DNA from: Sulfitobacter sp.
Lineage (GTDB): Bacteria > Pseudomonadota > Alphaproteobacteria > Rhodobacterales > Rhodobacteraceae
Direction: 5' to 3'
Assembly: GCA_029252045.1 (NCBI GenBank)
Contig: JAQXCD010000057.1
Span: 1 to 46,143 of the forward strand
DNA length: 46,143 nt
Position 1 is the first letter of the stretch. Each line of letters opens with the position of its first letter. Of this stretch, positions 36,386 through 44,874 are shown piece after piece. The notes under the pieces were generated by a model, which worked only from the letters and a program-made list of their open reading frames with translations, ran no database searches and had not been told where the DNA came from. A program made the translations under genes and the position numbers.

Positions 36386-37240
36386 TTACTCCAATGCCGA
36401 GACTTGTTTGATGACGGAAGGTGCTATGCCCTCTGCGCCGCTGCGGTCAACCTGTGCAGCTGCGGTGACTTCTTCGATCTTCGCCTGCGCGCGGATTTGG
36501 CGGATTTGCATTTCCAGCTCGGCACGGACGTCCTCAAGCTTGGGTGCTTCCTGAACGCGGGTCTCATTCAGGGTAATCACATGCCAGCCGAATTGAGTTT
36601 TCACAGGTGCGGATACGGCGCCCGGCTCCATCGCGACGACTGCCGCCTCGAATTCTGGCACCATTGCACCTTCACCGAACCAGCCCAGCTGCCCGCCGTT
36701 CGGGCCGGATGGGCCAGTGGATTTTTCGCGTGCAACGGTCGCAAAATCTGCGCCTTCTTTCAGCTCTTCAACAATGGCCAGCGCTTCTTCCTCTGTCTCT
36801 ACCAGAATATGCGACGCGTTGAATTCGGTGCTCTGCTCGGAGTTGCTGTACTCTTCTGCATAAGCGGCAAGCACGTCGGCTTCGGCAAGCGGTGATCCCA
36901 TGATGCCGTTGATTGCTTCGCCAGCGACAAGTGACCGCTGCTCGTTCTCGAGCTGGAGCGAGATCCGCGAAGGCAGATCACCTGAGAATTGCTGCTGCAG
37001 TGCGGTCTGTTGAACAAGCTGGTCAAGGATGCCCTGAAACAAAACGTCATCTGGCAGTCCTTGATACTGCTCGGGCAGGCTCGCCCATGCTACAATCATG
37101 TGACCGACCGTGATTTCCGTATCGCCTACGGTCGCAACTACGGTCGAAGGATCGGCTGGTGTGGCGTCCTGTGCTGCTGCGGGCAGGGAAAATGCGGCAA
37201 GAAATGCCAGTGGAGCAAGAAAAGTGAGGGGTTTTTGCAT
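36386..37240 (-). CDS. Periplasmic PpiC-type peptidylprolyl isomerase (parvulin)
   Basis: A 284-aa exported folding factor. The N-terminus (QKPLTFLAPLAFLAAFSLPAAAQ) is a clear signal peptide. The parvulin domain (about 130-225) runs from ASHILVETEEEALAIVEELK through GGQLGWFGEGAMVPEFE to QFGWHVITLNE, with the conserved His and aromatic residues. The flanks are the helical SurA-like N-terminal and short C-terminal parts. ATG 37240 is preceded by AGGA; earlier ATGs would run through the secA promoter and lack the signal. Divergent from secA: both act in protein export. Confidence 0.93.
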   Translation of the reverse strand: MQKPLTFLAPLAFLAAFSLPAAAQDATPADPSTVVATVGDTEITVGHMIVAWASLPEQYQGLPDDVLFQGILDQLVQQTALQQQFSGDLPSRISLQLENEQRSLVAGEAINGIMGSPLAEADVLAAYAEEYSNSEQSTEFNASHILVETEEEALAIVEELKEGADFATVAREKSTGPSGPNGGQLGWFGEGAMVPEFEAAVVAMEPGAVSAPVKTQFGWHVITLNETRVQEAPKLEDVRAELEMQIRQIRAQAKIEEVTAAAQVDRSGAEGIAPSVIKQVSALE

Positions 37241-37416
37241 GGATCGTCCTATCATTCCGGTGCTATTGGGCCGGTTACATTGACACGTTGTGTGGTGGCC
37301 CTTACATCGCTGTTGGGTGCGGCGTACAGCCATCATTCTCCCCTTCTATTTATGGACTGGGCGTATGCGGGGCAAGCAGATCGCGCGATACATTTTAAAC
37401 TTCGGCTGGAGATCGC

Positions 37417-40113
37417 ATGCTGGGACTCGGAAAAATCACCAAAAAGGTATTTGGGACGCGGAATGATCGCAAGATCAAGGCTGTCCGACCGTTGGTTGAT
37501 AAGGTGAACGCGCTTGAGCCCGAGTATTCGAAGCTCTCTGACGAAGCGATCAAGGACAAAACAGAAGAACTGGCAACGCGCGCCCTGAAAGGCGAAAGTC
37601 TCGATGATCTGCTGCCCGAGGCATTTGCGAACTGTCGCGAAGGCGCGCGCCGCACGCTGGGCCTGCGGGCGTTTGACACCCAGCTGATGGGTGCGATTTT
37701 CCTGCACCAAGGCAACGTGGCCGAGCAAAAGACAGGCGAGGGCAAAACCCTGACCGCGACATTTGCGGCCTATCTGAACGCGCTGACCCATAAAGGCGTG
37801 CACATTGTTACTGTGAACGAATATCTGGTGAAACGTGATGCCGAGTGGATGGGCAAGGTCTTTGCCTCTCTTGGTCTGACAACCGGTTATATCGTTCCCA
37901 ACATGCCGGATAATCTCAAGCGTGCCGCGTACGATTGCGATATTACCTACGCCACGAATAACGAGCTGGGCTTTGACTATCTTCGCGACAACATGAAGGC
38001 AGAGCTGAGCGACATCTTCCAGAAACAGCATAACTTTGCCATCGTGGACGAAGTTGACAGCATTCTCATCGACGAAGCACGCACGCCTTTGATCATTTCC
38101 GGGCCGTCTGATGACCGCTCAGACATGTACCAGACTATCGATACCCTGATCCCCTCCTTGTTGCCCGAGCATTTCGAGCTGGACGAAAAAACCCGCGGTG
38201 TGACCTTTACCGATGACGGTATCGAGTTCCTGGAAGAGCAGCTGCGCGCCCGTGAGTTGCTGGAAGAAGGGTTCACCCTCTACGATCCCGAAAGCACATC
38301 ACTGGTGCACCACGTCAACCAGGGTCTGCGCGCGCACAAGCTGTTCGAGAAAGACAAAGACTATATCGTTCGCGACGGTGAGGTTGTTCTGATTGACGAA
38401 TTCACAGGCCGCATGATGGCGGGTCGCCGTCTGGGCGACGGTTTGCATCAGGCGATCGAAGCGAAAGAGCGCGTCGATATCAAGCCGGAAAACGTCACAC
38501 TCGCCTCCGTGACGTTCCAGAACTACTTTCGTTTGTACGACAAACTTGGCGGTATGACCGGTACCGCCCTGACCGAAGCCGATGAATTCATGGAGATTTA
38601 CGGCCTTGGCGTGGTCGAAGTGCCGACAAACGTGCCTGTCGCGCGTGTGGATGAGGACGATGCCGTCTACCGTACCGCCGCTGAGAAATACAAAGCGATG
38701 ATCGAGGAGGTCATTGCGGCCCATGCCAAAGGCCAGCCTTGCCTGGTTGGGACGACCTCCATCGAGAAATCCGAAATGCTCAGCGGTTTGCTGACAGCGG
38801 AAGGCATCAAACACAATGTCCTGAACGCGCGCCAGCACGAGCAGGAAGCACAGATTGTTGGGGATGCGGGTAAATTTGGCGCGGTGACCATCGCTACGAA
38901 CATGGCGGGGCGCGGTACTGACATCCAGCTGGGCGGCAACGTCGAATTGAAGGTACTTGAAGCACTGGCAGCTGATCCCGAAGCGGATCCTGTTGCGACA
39001 CGCACGCGGATCGAGGCCGAGACAGCGGATGAAAAGAAGAAGGTACTGGAAGTCGGTGGCCTCTACGTTCTAGCATCCGAGCGGCACGAAAGCCGCCGGA
39101 TTGATAACCAGTTGCGTGGCCGCTCTGGCCGTCAGGGTGATCCGGGCCGGTCTTCGTTCTATCTGTCTCTCGAAGATGATCTGATGCGCATTTTCGGCTC
39201 CGAGCGGTTGGAAAAAGTGCTGACATCGCTGGGTCTGAAAGAGGATGAAGCGATCATTCACCCTTGGGTGAACAAGTCACTTGAGCGCGCGCAGGCCAAG
39301 GTTGAAGGCCGCAACTTTGACATGCGCAAGCAGTTGTTGAAGTTCGATGACGTGATGAACGAACAGCGCAAAGTTATCTTTGGCCAGCGCCGCGAGATCA
39401 TGGAAGCGCAGGACCTGCACGAGATCACGGAAGATATGCGTCACCAGATGATAGACGATATGATCGATCAATATATGCCGCGTAACACTTATGCTGATCA
39501 GTGGGATACGAAGGCTTTTTATGCCGCTGTGATTGAGGAGTTGGGCGTTGATGTACCTTTGATCGCGTGGTGTGAAGAGGATGGCGTAGACGACGACATC
39601 ATCCGCGAGCGTCTGATTGAAGCAACAGACAAGTTGATGGAAGAGAAGGCCGAGAAGTTTGGCGCCGAGAATATGCGCAACATCGAAAAGCACTTCTTGC
39701 TGCAAACAATTGACGCCAAATGGCGCGATCACTTGCTGACACTTGAGCATCTGCGTTCGGTTGTGGGGTTCCGTGGCTATGCACAGCGTGATCCGTTGAA
39801 CGAGTACAAAAACGAATCCTTCCAGCTGTTCGAGGGGATGTTGGACAGTCTGCGTGCAGATGTGACACAGCGTTTGTCGCGGATCGAACCGCCCAGCGAA
39901 GAACAGCAGCAACGTATGATCGAGCAGATGTTGGCACAGCAGCGTGCGGCTGATGACGCAGTTGATGTGGCTGTAGATCAGGCCGAAGCAGCAGCGGAGG
40001 CCATTGAAGGGTTTGATGAAAATGACCCTTCAACATGGGGCAACCCGGCGCGCAACGAAGCATGCCCTTGCGGATCGGGCAATAAATTCAAGCACTGTCA
40101 TGGACGCCTGTAA
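37417..40113 (+). CDS. secA: Preprotein translocase ATPase SecA
   Basis: The motor of the Sec pathway, 898 aa. Walker A is [15 protein letters not shown] near 105, the [15 protein letters not shown] motif is near 210, and the second nucleotide fold includes [18 protein letters not shown] near 505 and the [11 protein letters not shown] helicase motif near 565. The C-terminal zinc finger ([14 protein letters not shown]) is intact, so SecB binding is likely. Start ATG at 37417 has GGAG about 7 nt upstream. It is the last gene of the GC-rich part; the next gene, 97-132 nt on, is an integrase. Confidence 0.98.
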   Translation: MLGLGKITKKVFGTRNDRKIKAVRPLVDKVNALEPEYSKLSDEAIKDKTEELATRALKGESLDDLLPEAFANCREGARRTLGLRAFDTQLMGAIFLHQGNVAEQKTGEGKTLTATFAAYLNALTHKGVHIVTVNEYLVKRDAEWMGKVFASLGLTTGYIVPNMPDNLKRAAYDCDITYATNNELGFDYLRDNMKAELSDIFQKQHNFAIVDEVDSILIDEARTPLIISGPSDDRSDMYQTIDTLIPSLLPEHFELDEKTRGVTFTDDGIEFLEEQLRARELLEEGFTLYDPESTSLVHHVNQGLRAHKLFEKDKDYIVRDGEVVLIDEFTGRMMAGRRLGDGLHQAIEAKERVDIKPENVTLASVTFQNYFRLYDKLGGMTGTALTEADEFMEIYGLGVVEVPTNVPVARVDEDDAVYRTAAEKYKAMIEEVIAAHAKGQPCLVGTTSIEKSEMLSGLLTAEGIKHNVLNARQHEQEAQIVGDAGKFGAVTIATNMAGRGTDIQLGGNVELKVLEALAADPEADPVATRTRIEAETADEKKKVLEVGGLYVLASERHESRRIDNQLRGRSGRQGDPGRSSFYLSLEDDLMRIFGSERLEKVLTSLGLKEDEAIIHPWVNKSLERAQAKVEGRNFDMRKQLLKFDDVMNEQRKVIFGQRREIMEAQDLHEITEDMRHQMIDDMIDQYMPRNTYADQWDTKAFYAAVIEELGVDVPLIAWCEEDGVDDDIIRERLIEATDKLMEEKAEKFGAENMRNIEKHFLLQTIDAKWRDHLLTLEHLRSVVGFRGYAQRDPLNEYKNESFQLFEGMLDSLRADVTQRLSRIEPPSEEQQQRMIEQMLAQQRAADDAVDVAVDQAEAAAEAIEGFDENDPSTWGNPARNEACPCGSGNKFKHCHGRL

Positions 40114-40245
40114 ATCTGTTTAATAACAGTGACTTAGCAATCTGTTGCGCTTCATAAAATGTTATGCAATTGTTATGCAAATAGCGAATTTGCATAGGTT
40201 GTTAGGCATTTGTTAGGCAAAACTGACGCTGAGTTTGAAGAAAAG
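40114..40245 (+). other. Putative att/arm-site region between secA and the integrase
   Basis: Composition changes here from core to island. The segment contains the 5-bp inverted repeat CTGTT-TAAT-AACAG (40116-40129) and the four-copy repeat described separately. These are the parts expected of an integrase core site plus arm-type sites. No tRNA is present, so the target would be the secA 3' flank. The matching right-hand site is not in the window. Position-based inference. Confidence 0.4.
40160..40220 (+). repeat. Four-copy 10-bp repeat TGTTATGCAA / TGTTAGGCAW
   Basis: TGTTATGCAA occurs at 40160-40169 and 40171-40180. TGTTAGGCAT is at 40200-40209 and TGTTAGGCAA at 40211-40220. Within each pair the copies are 11 bp apart, about one helical turn. 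A reverse-complement half (TTTGCATA) lies between the pairs. The layout fits integrase arm-type sites or operator iterons. Confidence 0.75.
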
Positions 40246-41505
40246 ATGGTGGATGGCAAAGTGCTGTTGTTCACTCGCAATGGCATTTTCCAAGTGCGAT
40301 TGTACAAAGGCAAACGACAGTACATCTACAAAAGCTTGAAGACACGAGACTTGGCTAAGGCACGTGATTTGGCAGTACGTGCACACTACGAATTAGAGTT
40401 TCGCAAAGAAGAACAACTGCCACTGCAGATTAAACGCTTCAGTGATGTGTTGAATGAGTATGAACGACTGCGTGAGAGCCAGAATGCACGTGGCACATAT
40501 GCGCACAACAACAAAGCCAACCAACAGCAGACAAGTGATTACATGCTGCGCCAAATACGGCGTGTGAGTAAGTTTTGGCATGAGTACTGCGGCAAGAAGC
40601 CAGTTGATAAGATAGATAACGCACTGCTGCGTGACTATGTGGATTGGAGACGTGATTATTATCATCGTATGCCCAAAGACAAACGCCCTAAGAACCACAG
40701 CTTAAATCCAGCAGACAAAACACTTGAGTGGGAAACTACCTTTGCACTCACTGTGCTGAAGTTTGCACAAGAACGTGGCTACAGAGGCAACAAACCAACG
40801 CCAACGTTTAGACACAAAGCACAGCGCACTAAAACACGCCCAGCGTTTACATTGCGCGAATACAGCGTGTTGTACAAAGGCATTAGACGTTGGATGCATG
40901 AAGAGAAAGACAACGCCAAGTGGCGCTACACACGTGAGCTACTGCGTGACTATGTGCTTGTCCTTGCCAACAGTGGTATGCGTGTAGGCGAAGCAAACAA
41001 CTTGCGTGTGGGTGACTTAGAGCGGTTTACGGATGAGCGTGGTAGAGAAAACTACGCATTTAACGTCAAAGGCAAGACGGGCAAGCGTTACGTTATCCTA
41101 CGTGCTAATGCTGCGAGATATGTTGAACGCACACTGGAGCGAAATGCTCGTTGGCAAGAAGAGTGGGCACGTACGGCAGCAGTAGGCGCCAAACAGCACA
41201 GCCGTAAAACAGCACAACACGACGATTGGCTGTTTCGTATGCCAGATGGAAACAAGATTATCACGCTGATTGATCAATTTAATGAAGTGCTTAAGCGTGA
41301 GAATATCATGCACAACGCTGATGGTGAGAAATACACACTGTACAGTCTAAGGCACTTTTACGCCGTGCAGATGCTGCGACATGGCAAAGTTAATGTGTTT
41401 GATATTGCACGTAACATGGGAACCAGTGTGCAGATTATTGAAAGTTACTACGGTAAACACGCAACCGCACAAGAACTTGCAACAAGGTTGGGTGGGAAGA
41501 AGTGA
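40246..41505 (+). CDS. Tyrosine-type recombinase/integrase
   Basis: A phage/island-type site-specific recombinase of 419 aa. The N-terminal SAM-like arm and core-binding region runs to about 190. The catalytic domain has Arg in SGMRVGEANNLRVGDL, Lys in KGKTGKRY, then YSLRHFYAVQML (Tyr where HxLR usually has His), NMGTSVQIIESYYG with Gly-Thr where the second His/Trp is normally found, and the nucleophile Tyr in SYYGK. This variant pattern recurs in integrases and is not evidence of inactivation. ATG 40246 avoids the repeat region; TTG 40210 is possible. It marks the left end of the island at secA. Confidence 0.9.
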   Translation: MVDGKVLLFTRNGIFQVRLYKGKRQYIYKSLKTRDLAKARDLAVRAHYELEFRKEEQLPLQIKRFSDVLNEYERLRESQNARGTYAHNNKANQQQTSDYMLRQIRRVSKFWHEYCGKKPVDKIDNALLRDYVDWRRDYYHRMPKDKRPKNHSLNPADKTLEWETTFALTVLKFAQERGYRGNKPTPTFRHKAQRTKTRPAFTLREYSVLYKGIRRWMHEEKDNAKWRYTRELLRDYVLVLANSGMRVGEANNLRVGDLERFTDERGRENYAFNVKGKTGKRYVILRANAARYVERTLERNARWQEEWARTAAVGAKQHSRKTAQHDDWLFRMPDGNKIITLIDQFNEVLKRENIMHNADGEKYTLYSLRHFYAVQMLRHGKVNVFDIARNMGTSVQIIESYYGKHATAQELATRLGGKK

Positions 41506-41777
41506 CTGCTACTTGCGCACACTACGCTTTAAGCGAATGCCCCCAAGTGTTGGCAGTATCGCTATATGTGCCAGCAAGCTGCAGCACTTTGGGCAACGCT
41601 TTGTAAGCTTGAGCAACGCTTGTCATCGTCAAATCAACACACAGAGCAAGCTGAAATGGATGGCAGCACTATGAAATGGGTTCTGCAGAGTAAGTATCAT
41701 TATGCGCAGTTTCTTTGGGTGGAGTACTTATGCTTTTGGGGTGGTGATTTTGCACCCTCATGTGTTGGAGCAAGCAC

Positions 41778-42077
41778 ATGACTGCACTCACAGACATACA
41801 AAAGGCACTCAACACCATACGCAGAATAACGCAGCAAGAGGCAGAAGCAGTGAGACTTGAGACGCTAGCACTGATGGCTGGCGTTATAGCTGATGAAGCA
41901 AAAGACATTGAAAAGAAACGAGAACCCAAGCCTCAGCGAACTGTAGCACAGAAGATAAAGCCGCTGCCTATACCTCAAGTTGGGAGTAAGCCGTCATCGC
42001 AAGCACCGCAGCCAACGCAAGATACAAAGCCAGAAGTGGCAGACTTTACGCCTCAGCAGCCAGCGCCACCGCAGTGA
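41778..42077 (+). CDS. Small coiled-coil / proline-rich protein (99 aa)
   Basis: An unrecognised 99-residue protein. The first 45 residues (TALTDIQKALNTIRRITQQE, then AEAVRLETLALMAGVIADEA) look helical or coiled-coil; from about 50 it becomes basic and Pro/Gln-rich (PLPIPQVGSKPSSQAPQPTQ). ATG 41778 has GGAG 8 nt upstream. Codon use matches the island rather than the core. Nothing suggests an enzymatic fold; it might be a linker-type or scaffolding protein of a mobile element. Confidence 0.55.
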   Translation: MTALTDIQKALNTIRRITQQEAEAVRLETLALMAGVIADEAKDIEKKREPKPQRTVAQKIKPLPIPQVGSKPSSQAPQPTQDTKPEVADFTPQQPAPPQ

Positions 42078-42127
42078 AGCGAAGTTGATTCTAATTTAAG
42101 TAAGGTGTCATTCTGCCGATTAATGAG

Positions 42128-42160
42128 AATGTGCCGACGTAAGAAATATGACGGCACATT
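42128..42160. terminator. Inverted repeat between convergent island genes
   Basis: AATGTGCCG (42128-42136) and CGGCACATT (42152-42160) form a perfect 9-bp stem with a 15-nt loop, between the 99-aa gene and the convergent OMP gene. It could be a weak terminator; no T tract follows on either strand. Confidence 0.4.
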
Positions 42161-42197
42161 ACGACTTTACGATGTCTATAGGAGACTTTTGGCTTCT

Positions 42198-42806
42198 TTA
42201 GAAATTGTATCCAACACGCAATTCTAATGCGGTATCTGTACCCTTATTCACATGGTCTCCACTTAACAGTGAATAAGCGCCTTTACGATTTTCACGCCGA
42301 ATAATTGCTGCCCCAACCGTCATCCCACTCTCGAAAGCATAATCAGCGCCAATCGACAGGGCCAATCCTGAAATATCTGCCGTGCCACAACTTGCGACAC
42401 AATTTGGAACTAGTTTACCTTCAAAATAACCAACACCCATCGATAATAATATGTTGTCTGTTGCATATCCTATTTTGGCTAACGCTGTTGTTGTGCCAGA
42501 AATATGGTTTCCAGGAACAGTCTCCATCTCAAGCCTGCCAGAAGCTCGTGACAATTCAACTCCGTAAACAACATTTTCGACTTGGTAGCGATAGCCCGCA
42601 TGTATGCTTTTCATGCTTCCTGAACGATTGTCTGGGTTCTGAAAGCCTGTTGCTAGCGCACCGTTGAAAAAATCTGTGTTCGTCCCTGAGTGCGAACTAG
42701 CGCCAGCACCAATATAAGCACCAGTCCAATCTTGCGCTTGAGCTGGAAGCGCTGCGAGTGTTAGCAGTGCTGCTGCGAGTGATGCTTTTGCTTTGTGTGT
42801 AACCAT
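42198..42806 (-). CDS. Outer-membrane beta-barrel protein (Omp25/OmpA-barrel-like)
   Basis: A 202-aa exported barrel. The signal peptide KASLAAALLTLAALPAQAQ is followed by DWTGAYIGAGASSHSG, the usual first strand of small alphaproteobacterial porin-family barrels. Alternating strands follow and the protein ends in VGYNF, the C-terminal aromatic needed for Bam recognition. Two cysteines (NCVASCG) in one loop could form a disulfide. GAAGAG lies before the ATG. It is the only clear envelope protein of the island; role unknown, perhaps surface exposure or phage receptor. Confidence 0.85.
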   Translation of the reverse strand: MVTHKAKASLAAALLTLAALPAQAQDWTGAYIGAGASSHSGTNTDFFNGALATGFQNPDNRSGSMKSIHAGYRYQVENVVYGVELSRASGRLEMETVPGNHISGTTTALAKIGYATDNILLSMGVGYFEGKLVPNCVASCGTADISGLALSIGADYAFESGMTVGAAIIRRENRKGAYSLLSGDHVNKGTDTALELRVGYNF

Positions 42807-43121
42807 CTCTTCTTGTCCTCTATTTTTTGTATGGCACCAAGATGCTTAAAATATTTTAGCCAAAAGCCAACGAAAATGATGGAATTTGTACAGTTCCGCT
42901 AATTTGTTGTTTTCTGACAACACGCAATGTGGAGTGCATGTGCATTCGTGTGAAAGACACAGTTTGCTGCCACGCAGCTTGCGGCACAGTTTTATAATAA
43001 ACGGCTGTTGGTTGTGCTTTTGTTGTAAAACATGACGATTGTTGATGTTTTACTATGCGTTAAAAGGTTGCTCGTTTGGCAGAGAGGCATAGTTCAAATA
43101 CTCATGTGACAACGTAGTAGA
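42807..43121. other. AT-rich noncoding interval (315 bp)
   Basis: No convincing gene. The left part must hold the promoter of the minus-strand OMP gene (TTGGCTTTTGGCT repeat and a TAAAAT box on that strand). A 9-bp inverted repeat GTAAAACAT (43025-43033) / ATGTTTTAC (43045-43053) with an 11-nt loop lies about 70 nt beyond the stop of the frameshifted gene. A smaller GC hairpin-like sequence is near 42970-42990. No RNA family recognised. Confidence 0.6.
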
Positions 43122-43947
43122 TTATCGCGTGGTTCTGTAGGGAAACACACCTTTGCCCACGTTGTCTATGTACTGCGCTGCAATGTTGAGATGACGCTTA
43201 ACGAGGTTGGTTTTGCGCCTTCTTATGGTGCGCACAACATCGTCATAGGGTAAATCTAACTTCTTCAGTGCCGCAACCGTTTCCCCTTCAACGCTTTCGC
43301 TTACGTACAAGCCAGCCTCTACATGCACCAAATCATATAACTCATGTAGTTTTAGCTTGGGATTAGCTAGCTGTGCATCCCAAACCACCAAATGCTGATG
43401 CAAGCTTGTGAGCACTGGCTTTGTTGCAACTGGATACCTTGCACGACTGATACGCTTTGCGGCTTTGGCACGTGCATCATGCTCTTTCAGCACCTTGCGT
43501 ATGTGTGACAAGAGGTGCGCTATGCGCACTTCCAAAGGCAGTTCAAGCGTCAGCGTATCGTCAGAAAGGGTAGGTTCAAACACACCCTTTGCGTCTAACA
43601 CCCTTATTTGACGTGCTGTGGGCTCACAGAACAGCTCGCTGTGCGCTTCCTTGCTCCACCAATGCCAAAAGTCGTTGTGTGCATGTACGTCGCCAAAATC
43701 AGCGAACAGCGCAGCATACTTGATACTTGCCTTTGCCACCCTTTGCACAGCACTGACGATAGCCCTCGTGTCTGCGCAAGTACTCCCACCAATAGTAATA
43801 GACTGAACACTTCCACGTAGGTGCATCCCTATAAGGTGGATTGGGTGGTTTGCGCTTGCTTGGGCGTACACCTTTGAGGGGTGGTGCGTAGATAAAAAAG
43901 CGTCTGCCAACCTTGTAGCGCAACGTATCGTTTGGCGTTTCTGTCAT
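43122..43947 (-). pseudogene. Unknown island protein, frameshifted by a 7-bp tandem duplication
   Basis: Two overlapping minus-strand frames belong together. From ATG 43947 (GGAG 8 nt upstream) the frame gives MTETPNDTLRYKVGRRFF... with YYYWWEYLRRHEGY and KGGKGKY, then ends after a nonsense tail at 43699. The other frame continues with AALFADFGDVHAHNDFWHWW and runs to the stop at 43122. The switch point is CAAGTATCAAGTAT on the coding strand (43716-43729). Removing one 7-mer joins ...KGGKGKY directly to AALFADFGDV and yields 272 aa, 819 nt, exactly in frame. The rest is charged, helical (LLSHIRKVLKEHDARAKAAK) and ends in a basic RRRKTNLVKRH region. I do not recognise a named family. An ATG at 43910 could start the downstream frame alone. 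Confidence 0.75.
43716..43729 (-). repeat. 7-bp tandem duplication (CAAGTAT x2 on the coding strand)
   Basis: ATACTTGATACTTG on the plus strand. It is the sole lesion that separates the two halves of the gene at 43122-43947; a return to one copy restores the frame. Confidence 0.85.
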
Positions 43948-43952
43948 CTGTT

Positions 43953-43973
43953 ATACTCCAGTATGATACTCCA
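43953..43973. promoter_or_regulatory. Candidate operator in the divergent intergenic region
   Basis: ATACTCCAGTAT (43953-43964) has inverted arms ATACT/AGTAT, and the half ATACTCCA recurs at 43966-43973, 13 bp on. It overlaps the ribosome site of the minus-strand gene and lies about 95-115 bp before the plus-strand gene at 44067, so one regulator could control both. Confidence 0.4.
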
Positions 43974-44066
43974 ATAACGTGCATGAATTTGGCATACATT
44001 TATATGGTATAACTTAATAGTCAGCAAGAGTTGACGATAATTTAATCAAATGAAGGAAGTACCAAA

Positions 44067-44813
44067 ATGACTAAGACATCAGCAAAAACAACAGCAAACG
44101 CATCTATTGCACAAGCACAGTACAAGGCTATGACAGCTGTGGCGAAGAAGGTAAAAACTTGGAACGACACAAGCTACAAGAAGGCGACTGACGAACTTTA
44201 TAAGCTACTTGCTGAGTGCTACTCAGTAACACTTAAAACACGTGCGCAAAGCACTGCTGTGATGCGTGAGCTCAACAAGCTGCTTGTAGACAAAGGTTTG
44301 ACGTTTAACGATGGCACCAAGCTTGAAACAAAGGTTGTACGTGTTGTGTTTGGCAACATTGGCACACGTGCGCACATCTACGCACGTGTGCTTGTAAATG
44401 CACGTGAACAAGCTGTTGAAGCTAAAGGGTTTGCAAAGTGGCTTACAGCACAAGGTGGTGTTGAAGCAGTGCGTCGTCAGCACAAAGGATTAACGCCAAC
44501 GCAAGTAAAGCAGCAAAAGGTACAGACAGCTGAGGAAGCATTCAAAACAGTAGGTTCAAAACTACTTACTTCTGCTCCTAAAGTTGATGGCAGCGACTAC
44601 GTGCTTGCTTTGGTATAGCATCGCAAAGATGGCAAGCGTGAGATTTTATCGTTCTGCGACAATCTTCCACTCATCAAACAAGCATTGGCGAAACTGTCTG
44701 ACAGTGCAAAAGCTGAAGCTGACACAAAGCATCGCAGCGAACTTGAAGCTGCAAATCGCAAGCTGACACGCGAAATTAAGCAAGCTGAACAATCTTTTAA
44801 AGCAGCTGCCTAA
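44067..44813 (+). pseudogene. Unknown island protein interrupted by an in-frame amber codon
   Basis: From ATG 44067 (AAGGAAG upstream) a 183-aa frame ends at TAG 44616-44618. The same frame stays open beyond it for 64 codons, HRKDGKREILSFCDNLPLIK... to KQAEQSFKAAA, ending at TAA 44811-44813. That stretch has coding character: charged, helical, with codon use like its neighbours. The full product would be 248 aa: an Ala/Lys-rich N-terminus, a middle with NIGTRAHIYARVLVNAREQA, and a coiled-coil C-terminus. No family recognised. Either a recent nonsense mutation truncates it or UAG is read through. The next gene is the AAA+ ATPase, possibly in the same unit. There is an 11-bp perfect inverted repeat inside the gene at 44362-44391. 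Confidence 0.7.
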
Positions 44814-44822
44814 TGCAAGTTT

Positions 44823-44847
44823 GGGGGCACAGTTGCGCTGTGTCCCC
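44823..44847 (+). promoter_or_regulatory. Intergenic hairpin before the AAA+ ATPase gene
   Basis: GGGGGCACAG (44823-44832) and CTGTGTCCCC (44838-44847) make a 10-bp stem (one G-T) with a TTGCG loop. No T tract follows, so it may stabilise mRNA or mark a processing point rather than terminate. Confidence 0.5.
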
Positions 44848-44874
44848 ACTGTACAACAAAGAAAGGAATAACTT

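Noticed and set aside
40160..40220. CRISPR-like array from the four repeats
   Set aside because: Repeats are only 10 bp, have no regular unique spacers and no cas genes are present.
40081..40245. tRNA gene as integration site of the island
   Set aside because: No cloverleaf or tRNA 3' end can be folded here; the only neighbour is secA.
41566..41781. 71-codon plus-strand frame between the integrase and the 99-aa gene
   Set aside because: No ribosome site, odd Cys/Trp-rich composition, and it overlaps the next start. It could be a remnant, but the sequence does not support a gene.
43604..43816. Third minus-strand frame across the frameshift site
   Set aside because: Neither needed nor compatible with the one-step 7-bp repair that joins the other two frames.
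44584..44766. 60-codon frame overlapping the amber codon region
   Set aside because: The in-frame continuation of the 44067 gene explains the DNA better; this frame is Ser/Cys-rich with no start signal.
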